DNA of 64,000 nt from an uncultured Collinsella sp. (GTDB lineage: Bacteria; Actinomycetota; Coriobacteriia; Coriobacteriales; Coriobacteriaceae), in contig CAKUBM010000005.1 in the NCBI GenBank assembly GCA_934643145.1, forward strand, positions 33,233 to 97,232. The letters are read 5' to 3'. Positions within the stretch are counted from its first letter, which is position 1; every line of letters begins with the position of its first letter. This document shows positions 34,312-42,746 of the stretch, one piece after another. The notes under the pieces are model-generated. The model ran no database searches. It was not told the origin of the DNA and was given only the letters and a program-made list of their open reading frames with translations. The position numbers and the translations under genes are program-made.

Positions 34312-35673
34312 CTACAGAATAAATCGAAGGATGTCGGAACGAAGCATATAGACAAACAGAAGCGCAAAGAGCGCGATGCCCACATAGCTCACAATCGTCT
34401 GGACCTTGAGTGGCAGCTCACGACCGGCAACCTTTTGAATGATCTCGATGACCAGCTTGCCGCCATCGAGTGGTGGGATGGGCAGCAGGTTCATAAAGCC
34501 AAGCGAGAACGAAATGAGGGCGGCAAACGAAAGGAACGTGGCAGGGCCGGCAGCAGCAGCCTGTGAGGACATAACGCTAATACCCACGATCGAAGAAGAC
34601 TGATCGAGAATCTCCATCGTATGCTGCGGCTGGAGTAGGCGCATCACGCCCTCCGCTGTCTGCACGACATAGGAGAAAGACAGGCGAGCCGACGTGATGG
34701 GGTCCAAACGGACTACCTCCGAAGAAGCATACACACCTAACCGCTCGTCCTCTTTGAGCGCAACCGAGGTCGAATGCTGCTTGCCGTCGCGCTCATACAC
34801 AATGGCGATATCGTCCTTACCGGCGGCCTTGCCGATAGCATCGTAGACGTCCATCCAAGTGGAACATGAGACACCGTCGACCGAAAGGATCGCATCACCG
34901 GCCTCGATACCCGCCTTGGCGGCAATAGACCCCTCGTCAACCTGACCGATCACGTTGGTATCCATTGGCACGGTGACACCCGCAATGGAATAGATGCTCA
35001 TAAGGAGCAAAAAACCCGTCAGGATATTGACGAGAATGCCCGCGAGCAGCATAAAGGCGCGCTTGAGAAAACCCTGACCAAGATAAGTGTGCGAGCGCTC
35101 TTGCGCCAAGAAATCAGCCTCGCCGCACGGCAGCTCCCACACATCGCCCTCGGCAGTCGCATGCTCTCGATTGAACCGGCGGCCGTCAAAGGTGGTGTAA
35201 CCCGCAGCGTCTCGCGGCAACGTCTGATATTTGGTGGGATAGTAGCTCGGCGAGGGCTTCTCCCCTTCCTCATACCAGGGTGCGATGGAGCCCCAGCCTA
35301 GCAAAAGGGCGCATGCCTCGAGCACATCTTCCTCGGAAAGCTCGAGCTCGACAGCAAGGTCGGCCACGGTCACGCGACCATGACGATAGATAGCCGCGAG
35401 CACGCGATCGGAGCACGAGACATCGGTCGGATCCATACCGCAGATGGCAGCGTAGCCACCCAGCAGCAGCGGGGTCACGCCAAACTTGGTTCCAATGCGA
35501 CGCGACGTGTAATGGATGTCAAAGCGGCACGGCAGACCCAAAAAGAACTCGGTCACACGGACGCCGCAGGCACGCGCCGCCAAAAAGTGGCCGCCCTCGT
35601 GCAAAAACACGAGGACGGAAAGCATCAGCAGGCCCCAAAAGACCGATGAGAGAACGCTCAGAACAGTATCCAT
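34312..35673 (-). CDS. rseP: Site-2 (RIP) metalloprotease with winged-helix-like insertion
   Basis: An M50 intramembrane protease that cleaves membrane anchors in stress signalling. TM1 carries HEGGH (25-29 from ATG 35673), a PDZ domain occupies about 230-320, and MNLLPIPPLDGGKLV is the second metal motif in a late membrane segment. Unusual: about 85-190 is an extra soluble segment between the first membrane-sheet part (LLGGYAAICGMDP) and FLKRAFMLLAGILVN. Its first half (DRVLAAIYRHGRVTVADLAV and on, ending GWGSIAPW) reads like a winged helix. The ATG lacks a good ribosome site; a TTG at 35688 is an alternative. 453 residues, between dxr and ispG. Confidence 0.88.
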   Translation of the reverse strand: MDTVLSVLSSVFWGLLMLSVLVFLHEGGHFLAARACGVRVTEFFLGLPCRFDIHYTSRRIGTKFGVTPLLLGGYAAICGMDPTDVSCSDRVLAAIYRHGRVTVADLAVELELSEEDVLEACALLLGWGSIAPWYEEGEKPSPSYYPTKYQTLPRDAAGYTTFDGRRFNREHATAEGDVWELPCGEADFLAQERSHTYLGQGFLKRAFMLLAGILVNILTGFLLLMSIYSIAGVTVPMDTNVIGQVDEGSIAAKAGIEAGDAILSVDGVSCSTWMDVYDAIGKAAGKDDIAIVYERDGKQHSTSVALKEDERLGVYASSEVVRLDPITSARLSFSYVVQTAEGVMRLLQPQHTMEILDQSSSIVGISVMSSQAAAAGPATFLSFAALISFSLGFMNLLPIPPLDGGKLVIEIIQKVAGRELPLKVQTIVSYVGIALFALLFVYMLRSDILRFIL

Positions 35674-35698
35674 AAAACGAAAAAGCAATCCTTATGGG

Positions 35699-36886
35699 TT
35701 AGGAACGGGTTGCAGCGAGCACCTGCGCAGCCTTTTCACGCGCCCACGCATCGATGTCGCGAAGCTGCTCAAACGAATCGACCGCCTGCATATCGTGGGC
35801 GTCCATGCAGGATTCCACAATGCGATCGATATCGGTAAAGCTGCAGCCATCGTGCAGGAAGGCATCGACGGCGACCTCGTTGGCGGCATTGAGCACGCAC
35901 GGCATGGTGCCACCCGTCTTGCCGGCACGCTCGGCCAGTGCCAGACAGCGGAAGGTATCCATGTCGGCAGCATCAAACGTGAGCTGCCCCAGCTCGCGGA
36001 AATCGATACGAGGCGCCGGGGTATCCCAACGCTCGGGATACGAGAACGCGAACTGGATGGGAATACGCATGTCGGATGCACCGAGATGCGCCATCACGGA
36101 GCCGTCGGCGAACTCGACCATAGAGTGAATCTTGGACTGACGCTGCACGACCACGTTAATGAAATCGAGGTCGCAGTTAAACAGATGCATGGCCTCAATG
36201 CGCTCCAGGCCCTTGTTCATGAGAGTGGCGGAGTCAATGGTGATCTTGGCACCCATGGCCCACGTGGGATGCGCGAGGGCATCGGCACGCGTCACGCGAT
36301 CGAGCTCGTCGCGCGTGCGGCCAAAGAACGGACCGCCCGAGCAGGTGAGCCAAATGCAGTGGGCCTCGCGCGGGTTCTCCCCCAGATAGCACTGGTAGAT
36401 GGCGGAATGCTCAGAGTCGACCGGAATAAGCTGGCCCGGTTGCGCCAACGGCATAAGCAAGTCGCCACCGACAACGAGGGACTCCTTGTTGGCAAGGGCA
36501 AGGCGCTTATTCGAGGTCAAGGCCGCATGGCTCGCCTCGAGACCGGCGGCGCCCACAATAGCGACAAGCACGCAGTCGACATCGTCGCGACGCACGAGCT
36601 CGCAAACCGCCTGCGCGCCAACGCCGAGCTGCGTGCCCTCGGGCAACTCCTGCAGCACGGCGTCATCGCCATGATCGACATCGGCCACGGCAACCGCCGG
36701 AACCGAGAACTCGCGGGCAGCGGCAACGAGCTCCGAGGTACTGGAGTTAACGGACAGCGCCGTCACCTGCAGGCGATCGGCATGCTGGCGGCACACATCG
36801 AGCGCCTGGGTGCCGATAGAGCCTGTACAGCCCAGGATGGCAACGCGAAGGCGTCCATCGGGGCCATACGTCGTCTGGAAGGACAT
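35699..36886 (-). CDS. dxr: 1-deoxy-D-xylulose 5-phosphate reductoisomerase
   Basis: First committed step of the MEP pathway, NADPH-dependent. The nucleotide loop VAILGCTGSIGTQALDV, the catalytic stretch VDSEHSAIYQCY and the TCSGGPFFGRTRDEL segment are typical; MGAKITIDSATLMNKGLE follows. 395 residues, full length. It shares one base with the cdsA stop (TAATG) and precedes rseP, the classical order. Confidence 0.96.
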   Translation of the reverse strand: MSFQTTYGPDGRLRVAILGCTGSIGTQALDVCRQHADRLQVTALSVNSSTSELVAAAREFSVPAVAVADVDHGDDAVLQELPEGTQLGVGAQAVCELVRRDDVDCVLVAIVGAAGLEASHAALTSNKRLALANKESLVVGGDLLMPLAQPGQLIPVDSEHSAIYQCYLGENPREAHCIWLTCSGGPFFGRTRDELDRVTRADALAHPTWAMGAKITIDSATLMNKGLERIEAMHLFNCDLDFINVVVQRQSKIHSMVEFADGSVMAHLGASDMRIPIQFAFSYPERWDTPAPRIDFRELGQLTFDAADMDTFRCLALAERAGKTGGTMPCVLNAANEVAVDAFLHDGCSFTDIDRIVESCMDAHDMQAVDSFEQLRDIDAWAREKAAQVLAATRS

Positions 36887-37785
36887 TACAGCACGCCTCC
36901 GATCATCAGCAACAGCTGCGCGGTGATGCAGCCGAAGATAAGCGAATCGCTACGATCGAGCATGCCGCCGTGGCCCGGGATAAGGTTGCCGGAATCCTTG
37001 ACGCCCACACCGCGCTTGATGCGCGACTCGATAAGGTCGCCGATAACGCCCAGAATGGACACAACCACGCCGCACAGCAGCGCATAGGGCAGGCTGAGCT
37101 TGTAGAAGTGCGTCGCCCACAGGATGAGCCAAATCAAAACCGAGCCCAGGATGCCGCCGACAAACCCCTCCCAGCTCTTTTTGGGAGAAATCTTGGGAAC
37201 CATCTTGTGCTTGCCGATACGGCTACCCACGATGTAGGCAAACGAATCGGAGACCCAAAGGGACGCGCAAACGCCCACTGAAAGCAGGGCACCGGCAAAA
37301 CCGGGCGCGGCATCGCGCAGCAGCACGATAGCCGACAGCATAAAGCCAGTGTAGATGGGACCCATGAGCGTCACGGCCACATCAGAGATGCGGGTACGCG
37401 GCGACCAGACATACCAAATGCCCACAGCGAGCATCAGGGCAAAAAGCAGGGCATTCAGCAGCATCGAATCGCCCAACGCCGACAGCGGAAAGAGTACGGC
37501 GGCTGCGATACCCATGCGCTCGTTAGCCATCTTGCCATCGAGCCTTGTCATACGGAAAAACTCATAGCAGCAAAGACCGCTCATGACAGAAACAAAGATG
37601 GCCGTGGGCACGATACCCAAAACCAGGCATAGGATAAAGACAACGGCATAAACGATACCGGCGGCGGCACGGGTAATAAAGCCCGCAAGCCACGAACCGG
37701 TGCCATTCTTCGCTGCGGGCGCTCCCGCAGCGACAGCCTTGCGCTCAGATGTTTTGGGAGCAGTTGCCTTGGGACGATCGGACAC
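36886..37785 (-). CDS. cdsA: Phosphatidate cytidylyltransferase
   Basis: Makes CDP-diacylglycerol, the precursor of phospholipids. A polytopic membrane protein with about seven hydrophobic segments; the C-terminal signature RIKRGVGVKDSGNLIPGHGG continues into MLDRSDS, which carries the metal-binding aspartates. The first 30 residues are a soluble Ala/Lys-rich tail. 299 residues, three bases after uppS. Confidence 0.94.
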   Translation of the reverse strand: MSDRPKATAPKTSERKAVAAGAPAAKNGTGSWLAGFITRAAAGIVYAVVFILCLVLGIVPTAIFVSVMSGLCCYEFFRMTRLDGKMANERMGIAAAVLFPLSALGDSMLLNALLFALMLAVGIWYVWSPRTRISDVAVTLMGPIYTGFMLSAIVLLRDAAPGFAGALLSVGVCASLWVSDSFAYIVGSRIGKHKMVPKISPKKSWEGFVGGILGSVLIWLILWATHFYKLSLPYALLCGVVVSILGVIGDLIESRIKRGVGVKDSGNLIPGHGGMLDRSDSLIFGCITAQLLLMIGGVL

Positions 37786-37787
37786 GA

Positions 37788-38582
37788 TTAAGCCTCCTCG
37801 GTCTTGCTCAGACCACCAAACCTACGGTCACGGCCCTGATAGGCCAAAATGGCGTCGACAAGGCCCCAACGATCAAAGTCGGGCCAATAGGTATCGGTGA
37901 CATAGAACTCGGAATAAGCCACCTGCCACAGCAGATAGTTCGAAAGGCGCAGCTCACCAGAGGTGCGAATCACAAGCTCAGGATCGGGAAGGCCGGCGGT
38001 ATAGAGGTGGGAAGCCACCATGTCGTCATCAATTGCGGCAGGATCGATCTTACCGGCGGCAGCGTCGAGTGCAATCTGACGGACAGCGCGGGTAATCTCG
38101 GCACGCGCGCCGTAGTTGACGGCAAGCGCCAGCGTCATACCGGTGTGATCGGCGCACTCGGCAAGACCGCGTTCAAAAACGTCGCGGGTCTTCTTGGGCA
38201 GCGCGGAAATGTCACCCAAAAAGACAACACGCACGTTTTCGCGCTTCAGAAGCGGCAGCTCGTCGATAAACGTCTTGGCAAACAGATGCATCAAGACGTT
38301 GACCTCATGCTGCGGACGGTTCCAGTTTTCGGTAGAAAACGCATAGGCAGAAAGCACGTCGACGCCCAGGCGCACGCAGGCGGTAATGATCTCGCGCAGC
38401 GAGACGATACCTGCCTTATGACCCTCGGTGCGTGCAAGACCGCGCGACGTGGCCCAACGACCGTTGCCGTCCATGATGCACGAGATATGGTGCGGAATGT
38501 TATTGAGGTCAAGTTCGGAAAAACCGACGCCCGCAGGGGCGTCGGCAAAGTACTCGACCAGTTTATGCTCGTCGTATTGCAC
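37788..38582 (-). CDS. uppS: Isoprenyl transferase (undecaprenyl diphosphate synthase)
   Basis: A cis-prenyltransferase that makes the lipid carrier of peptidoglycan synthesis. ISCIMDGNGRWATSRGLARTEGHKAG holds the catalytic aspartate and diphosphate site; YAFSTENWNRP and the late RTSGELRLSNYLLWQVAYSE are the other conserved regions. 264 residues. It begins one base after the frr stop. Confidence 0.95.
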   Translation of the reverse strand: MQYDEHKLVEYFADAPAGVGFSELDLNNIPHHISCIMDGNGRWATSRGLARTEGHKAGIVSLREIITACVRLGVDVLSAYAFSTENWNRPQHEVNVLMHLFAKTFIDELPLLKRENVRVVFLGDISALPKKTRDVFERGLAECADHTGMTLALAVNYGARAEITRAVRQIALDAAAGKIDPAAIDDDMVASHLYTAGLPDPELVIRTSGELRLSNYLLWQVAYSEFYVTDTYWPDFDRWGLVDAILAYQGRDRRFGGLSKTEEA

Positions 38583-38583
38583 C

Positions 38584-39120
38584 TTAGATCTCCATGACCT
38601 CGGCTTCTTTTTCCTTCAGAAGCTCCTCGACCTTGGCGACATACTCATCGGTGTGCTTCTGGACCTTGGCCTGCTCGCGACGGACATCGTCCTCGGTGAG
38701 CTCCTCATCGCGCTCGAGTTTATTGTTGAAGTCGCGACGGATGTTACGAATAGACACCTTGGCCTGCTCGGCGTACTCGCGGCACTCCTTGACGAGCTCG
38801 CGACGGCGCTCCTCGGTGGGAGCCGGGAACGGCAGACGAACGACGGTGCCATCGGAGTTGGGGGTAATACCCAGATCGGAAGCGCCGATGGCCTTGACGA
38901 TAGCGTTGATGAGTGCCTTGTCCCACGGCTCGATGAGAAGCATGTGGGCCTCGGGGGTCTTGACGGCGGCAACCTGCGTGACCGGCGTGGGAACACCGTA
39001 ATAATCGACGGTGATGTCGGACAGAATGTTGGCATTGGCGCGGCCGGTACGAACCTTGGAGAAGTTATGCTTGAGAGACTCGAGCGACTTGTCCATGTGG
39101 GCGGTGATGTTCTCTGCCAT
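38584..39120 (-). CDS. frr: Ribosome recycling factor
   Basis: With EF-G it splits the post-termination ribosome. The 178-residue helical protein has KVRTGRANANILSDITVDYYG and the C-terminal RRNRIRRDFN-type helix (here VSIRNIRRDFNNKLER). ATG has AGGAGG seven bases upstream and lies two bases after pyrH; the pyrH-frr pair is nearly universal. Confidence 0.96.
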   Translation of the reverse strand: MAENITAHMDKSLESLKHNFSKVRTGRANANILSDITVDYYGVPTPVTQVAAVKTPEAHMLLIEPWDKALINAIVKAIGASDLGITPNSDGTVVRLPFPAPTEERRRELVKECREYAEQAKVSIRNIRRDFNNKLERDEELTEDDVRREQAKVQKHTDEYVAKVEELLKEKEAEVMEI

Positions 39121-39122
39121 GC

Positions 39123-39845
39123 TTAATCCTCCTGATAGACGAGCGTGCCGACGGGCTCACCCGAAAGCGCGCGCTTGACGGTGTCCTCGCCATCGATGTT
39201 GAGGACCAAAATCGGCATACGGTTGTCCTGGCACAGTGCCGTAGCCGTGGAATCCATAACCTGCAGACCGCGGACGAGAACCTCGTGATAGGTAATCTTG
39301 TCAAAACGGACGGCATCGGCGCACTTGACGGGATCCTTGTCATAGATGCCGTCGACCTTGGTGGCCTTGATCAGAATCTCGGCGCCGATCTCGCACGCAC
39401 GAAGAGCCGCGGCGGTGTCGGTCGTAAAGTACGGATTGCCCGAACCGGCGGCAAAAATAACGACGTTGCCCTTGGAAAGGTGGTTGATGGCGCGACGGCG
39501 AATATAGGGCTCGCAGATCTCGTTCATCTGGATAGCGCTCATCACGCGGCAGGGAACATCGTTATGCTCGAAGGCATCCTGCAGGGCAAGCGCGTTCATA
39601 ACGGTTGCCAGCATGCCCATATAGTCGGCCTGAGCACGCTCCATGCCACCGGCAGCGCCGGCCATGCCGCGGAAAATGTTGCCGCCGCCGACAACAACGC
39701 CGACCTCATGGCCTACGGCGAGCAGCTCCTTGACCTGCTTGGCAAGATGGTCGGTAACCTTGGGGTCGATGCCGTAGTGGCCATCGCCCATCAGCGCTTC
39801 GCCGGAAAGCTTCAGAAGCACGCGTTTGTATCGGATGTCGGACAA
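39123..39845 (-). CDS. pyrH: UMP kinase
   Basis: Phosphorylates UMP to UDP, linking the pyr operon product at 20-26 kb to nucleotide pools. [13 protein letters not shown] is the N-terminal phosphate loop, [13 protein letters not shown] the second glycine-rich loop, and [32 protein letters not shown] the UMP/ATP region (seen here as continuous blocks). 240 residues. First gene of the downstream run frr-uppS-cdsA-dxr-rseP-ispG-proS. Confidence 0.96.
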   Translation of the reverse strand: MSDIRYKRVLLKLSGEALMGDGHYGIDPKVTDHLAKQVKELLAVGHEVGVVVGGGNIFRGMAGAAGGMERAQADYMGMLATVMNALALQDAFEHNDVPCRVMSAIQMNEICEPYIRRRAINHLSKGNVVIFAAGSGNPYFTTDTAAALRACEIGAEILIKATKVDGIYDKDPVKCADAVRFDKITYHEVLVRGLQVMDSTATALCQDNRMPILVLNIDGEDTVKRALSGEPVGTLVYQED

Positions 39846-39903
39846 AACGATCCTCCTTTAATTAGACTCACAATATGATAGCAAAGGCTCTGCTCAGAGC
39901 CAT

Positions 39904-39941
39904 GAAAAAGCAGGCTGTGAGTAAAACCCACAGCCTGCTCA
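39904..39941 (-). terminator. Intrinsic terminator after tsf
   Basis: AGCAGGCTGTG and CACAGCCTGCT make an 11-bp perfect stem with a nine-base loop and a T run on the minus strand. It separates rpsB-tsf from pyrH and the rest. Confidence 0.88.
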
Positions 39942-39962
39942 TTACCAGCTACAAGAGCTTAT

Positions 39963-40832
39963 TTACTCGCCACGGACCAGACGGTCAAAGGCAACGACGG
40001 TAATGGTGTCGCCAAGCTCCTTGGAGACCTGCTCAGCGTACTTCTTGATGGTGAGGGAGCTGTCCTTGATGAACTCCTGCTCGGTGAGCACGGACTGCTT
40101 GTAGAACTTCTCCAGACGGCCGACAGCCATCTTCTCCTGGATAGCCTCGGGCTTGCCGGACTCGGCAGCCTGGGCCATGTAGATCTGCTTCTCGTGCTCG
40201 ACGGTCTCGGCCGGAACCTGATCGCGGGTAGCGCAGATCGGTGCGACGGCGGCAACCTGAAGGGCAACGTCGTGAGCGAAGGTCTTGAAGGACTCAGCCT
40301 GAGCGGTCTCGGCCTTCTCGAAGGCGAACTCGACGAGGACGCCGATCTTACCACCCATGTGGATGTAAGAAGCGAGCGCGCCGTTCTCGGCCTTGCGGGC
40401 GGCGAAGCGGGAAATCTTCATGTTCTCGCCCATGATGTGAATCATCTCGGTGAGCTCGGAGGAAACGGTCTCCTCGCCCATCGGCTTCTCGAGCAGAGCG
40501 TCGACGTCAGCAGGCTCGGTGGTAGCGACAACCTCAGCGACCTTAGAAGCAAAGCCGGTGAACTTGGCGTTGGAGCCAACGAAGTCGGTCTCGCAGGAGA
40601 GCTCGAGCAGAGCGCCGGTCTTGCCATCCTCGGAGACGAACGCGGCGACAGCGCCCTCGTTGGTCTCACGGCCAGCCTTCTTGGCAGCCTTGGCAAGGCC
40701 GTTCTTACGCAGAACGTCGACAGCGGCGTCCATGTCGCCGTCAGCCTCGACGAGAGCCTTCTTGCACTCCATCATCGGGGAGTCGGTCATCTCGCGGAGC
40801 TGCTTGACCATAGCGGCGGTAATCTGGGCCAT
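39963..40832 (-). CDS. tsf: Elongation factor Ts
   Basis: Nucleotide exchange factor for EF-Tu. MAQITAAMVKQLREMTDSPM (the T-D-x-PMM form of the usual TGAGMM motif), ECKKALVEADGDMDAA and LSCETDFVGSN are conserved. ATG at 40832 has AAAGGA seven bases upstream; an earlier frame start adds five unsupported residues. 289 residues, 45 bases after rpsB. Confidence 0.96.
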   Translation of the reverse strand: MAQITAAMVKQLREMTDSPMMECKKALVEADGDMDAAVDVLRKNGLAKAAKKAGRETNEGAVAAFVSEDGKTGALLELSCETDFVGSNAKFTGFASKVAEVVATTEPADVDALLEKPMGEETVSSELTEMIHIMGENMKISRFAARKAENGALASYIHMGGKIGVLVEFAFEKAETAQAESFKTFAHDVALQVAAVAPICATRDQVPAETVEHEKQIYMAQAAESGKPEAIQEKMAVGRLEKFYKQSVLTEQEFIKDSSLTIKKYAEQVSKELGDTITVVAFDRLVRGE

Positions 40833-40877
40833 TGTGGTTCCTTTCAAAGAGATGAAAAAGAATTAACTAAGACTGAT

Positions 40878-41606
40878 TTACTCGGCCTTGGGCTCAGCGG
40901 CCATCTCGGCCTCGGAGACCTGCTCCTTGCCGGAGCCAGCGAGGCAGGCGTCAGCCATGAGCTCGCACATAAGGGTGACAGCGGAGATAGCGTCATCGTT
41001 GCAGGGGATGCCGTACTCGACCTCGTCGGGATCGGAGTTGGTGTCGATCAGAGCGACGACGGGGATGTTCAGGCGCTGGGCCTCCTTGATGGCGTTCTCC
41101 TCGCGCTTGGTGTCGATGACGAAGAGAGCCTGGGGCAGACCCTTCATGTCGCGGGCGCCACCGAGGTTGGTCTGGAGCTTGGTGAGCTCCTTGCCGAGCA
41201 CAGCCTGCTCCTTCTTGGGGAGCACTGCCATGCGGCCGTCCTCGACCATGGCCTCGAGCTCCTCCATGCGGTTGATGCGGGAGCGGATGGTGACGAAGTT
41301 GGTCAGCATGCCGCCGAGCCAACGCTGGTTGATGTAAGGCATGTTGGCGCGCTCAGCAGCGTTCTTGACGGCCTCCTGAGCCTGCTTCTTGGTGCCGACG
41401 AACAGCACGTTGCCGCCCTTGGCGACGTTCTTGACGAAGGTGTAGGCCTGGTCGGCGTCGAGGATGGTCTGCTTGAGGTCGAGGATGTAGATGCCGTTGC
41501 GCTCACCGAAGATGAACGGCTTCATCTTGGGGTTCCAGCGACGGGTCTGGTGACCGAAGTGGCAGCCGGCCTCGAGCAGGGTGCGGATATTAATCTTGGT
41601 AGCCAT
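40878..41606 (-). CDS. rpsB: 30S ribosomal protein S2
   Basis: S2 binds at the head-body junction of the 30S subunit. [20 protein letters not shown] opens the protein and [30 protein letters not shown] and [17 protein letters not shown] are diagnostic. 242 residues ending in a short Glu/Ala tail. It has a strong promoter 141-170 bases upstream and a long structured leader. Confidence 0.97.
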   Translation of the reverse strand: MATKINIRTLLEAGCHFGHQTRRWNPKMKPFIFGERNGIYILDLKQTILDADQAYTFVKNVAKGGNVLFVGTKKQAQEAVKNAAERANMPYINQRWLGGMLTNFVTIRSRINRMEELEAMVEDGRMAVLPKKEQAVLGKELTKLQTNLGGARDMKGLPQALFVIDTKREENAIKEAQRLNIPVVALIDTNSDPDEVEYGIPCNDDAISAVTLMCELMADACLAGSGKEQVSEAEMAAEPKAE

Positions 41607-41747
41607 GTTAAACCTCCTGTGGTTTGCCTCCGCGCGGGGTCATCCTCCAAAACCAACCCGGACATGTGCTACCAAAGCCCGGGCACCACGGTATGAAGTA
41701 GCCGCGCGTGCGTGATAAAAACCTGTTGCCGTGAAGCAACCCGATGA

Positions 41748-41776
41748 ATGATAGCAGGAATGCATCTTCCTGCCAA
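41748..41776 (-). promoter_or_regulatory. Promoter of rpsB-tsf
   Basis: TTGGCA, exactly 17 bases, TATCAT, preceded by TGC to make an extended -10. The start would lie near 41740, leaving a leader of about 134 bases with a GTTGC/GCAAC hairpin, a CCCGG/CCGGG hairpin and an 11-codon reading frame (41609-41644) ending at the rpsB ribosome site. Confidence 0.65.
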
Positions 41777-41825
41777 CCCGCAATCAAAACCACACACCTG
41801 AGCGCGGCGCGGGACGTCCAAGCCA

Positions 41826-42746
41826 CTATTCGCCGCGGGGATGGGCTTGAGCCACAGCCCGCTTAAGCCGATCGGGTGTGAGATGCGTGTAGATCTGCGT
41901 CGTGGACAGGCTCGCATGGCCCAGCAGCTCTTGAACCGAGCGCAGGTCCGCACCGCCCTCGAGCAAGTCGGTCGCAAAGGTATGGCGCATCGCATGCGGG
42001 GCGATGTCGGCCGGAATGCCGGCGAGCGTCGCCAGCGTATGGAACCGCCGCCGGAGGATGGCGGCGCTCATGCGATTGCCGCGCGCCGATATAAGCAGCG
42101 GATGCGGCCCGGTAGCGAGGTCACGGCGCTTTGCCTGGGCAAGCAACTCCGGCCTCCCCTCCTCAATATAGAGACGCGTCACCTCGAGCGCACGACGATA
42201 CAGGGGGACGATACGTTCCTTGCCCCCCTTGCCCCACAGGCGCAACGTGCGTTCGGACCAAGCGATGGACTCCACATTGAGTGCTGCGAGCTCAGAGATA
42301 CGGGCGCCAGATGCATAGAGCAGCTCGAGCATCGCCGCATCGCGCAGTCCCGCAGGCGTCGATGTATCAGGCGTCTTGAGCAGCGCCTCGACCTGCAGGG
42401 TCGTAAGGACGCCCGGCAGGTCACGCGGCAGCTTGGGCGATGCGATCGCCGAGACCGCATCGCCCTCGACAATCCCCTCGGCAGCCATCCAACGATAGAG
42501 CGATCGGATAGCCGACAGGTGCGCCGCAAGCGTTCGGGGAGCCACCTGCTCACGCGAAAGCTCGGCAAGATAGCGACGAATGGTGCGCACGTCGGCAGCG
42601 AAGGCATCGATATCCTCGCGCTCGCACCAGGCAGCGAAGCGCTCCAGCCTCGAGCCATAGGCCGTCACCGTGTTGGGAGAAAGTCCCTCGACGCGTGCGA
42701 TATAGGCGATAAACGAGTCGACGGTGTCGTACAGGTCAAAGGCTAT
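41826..42746 (-). CDS. xerC: Tyrosine recombinase XerC/XerD-like, apparent ATA start
   Basis: A site-specific recombinase probably resolving chromosome dimers. All catalytic residues are present: Arg in ARISELA, Lys in GKGGKERIVPL, HAMRHTFATDLL, LLGHASLSTTQIYTHLT. The first ordinary start (GTG 42668) would cut off the beginning of the core-binding domain. Upstream in frame, 26 codons without ATG, GTG or TTG encode FDLYDTVDSFIAYIARVEGL and SPNT, the expected N-terminus of the family, back to an ATA at 42746 that has GGAGG nine bases before it and overlaps the trmFO stop as ATAG. From there the protein has 306 residues, normal for Xer. XerC versus XerD cannot be told apart. Confidence 0.85.
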   Translation of the reverse strand: MAFDLYDTVDSFIAYIARVEGLSPNTVTAYGSRLERFAAWCEREDIDAFAADVRTIRRYLAELSREQVAPRTLAAHLSAIRSLYRWMAAEGIVEGDAVSAIASPKLPRDLPGVLTTLQVEALLKTPDTSTPAGLRDAAMLELLYASGARISELAALNVESIAWSERTLRLWGKGGKERIVPLYRRALEVTRLYIEEGRPELLAQAKRRDLATGPHPLLISARGNRMSAAILRRRFHTLATLAGIPADIAPHAMRHTFATDLLEGGADLRSVQELLGHASLSTTQIYTHLTPDRLKRAVAQAHPRGE

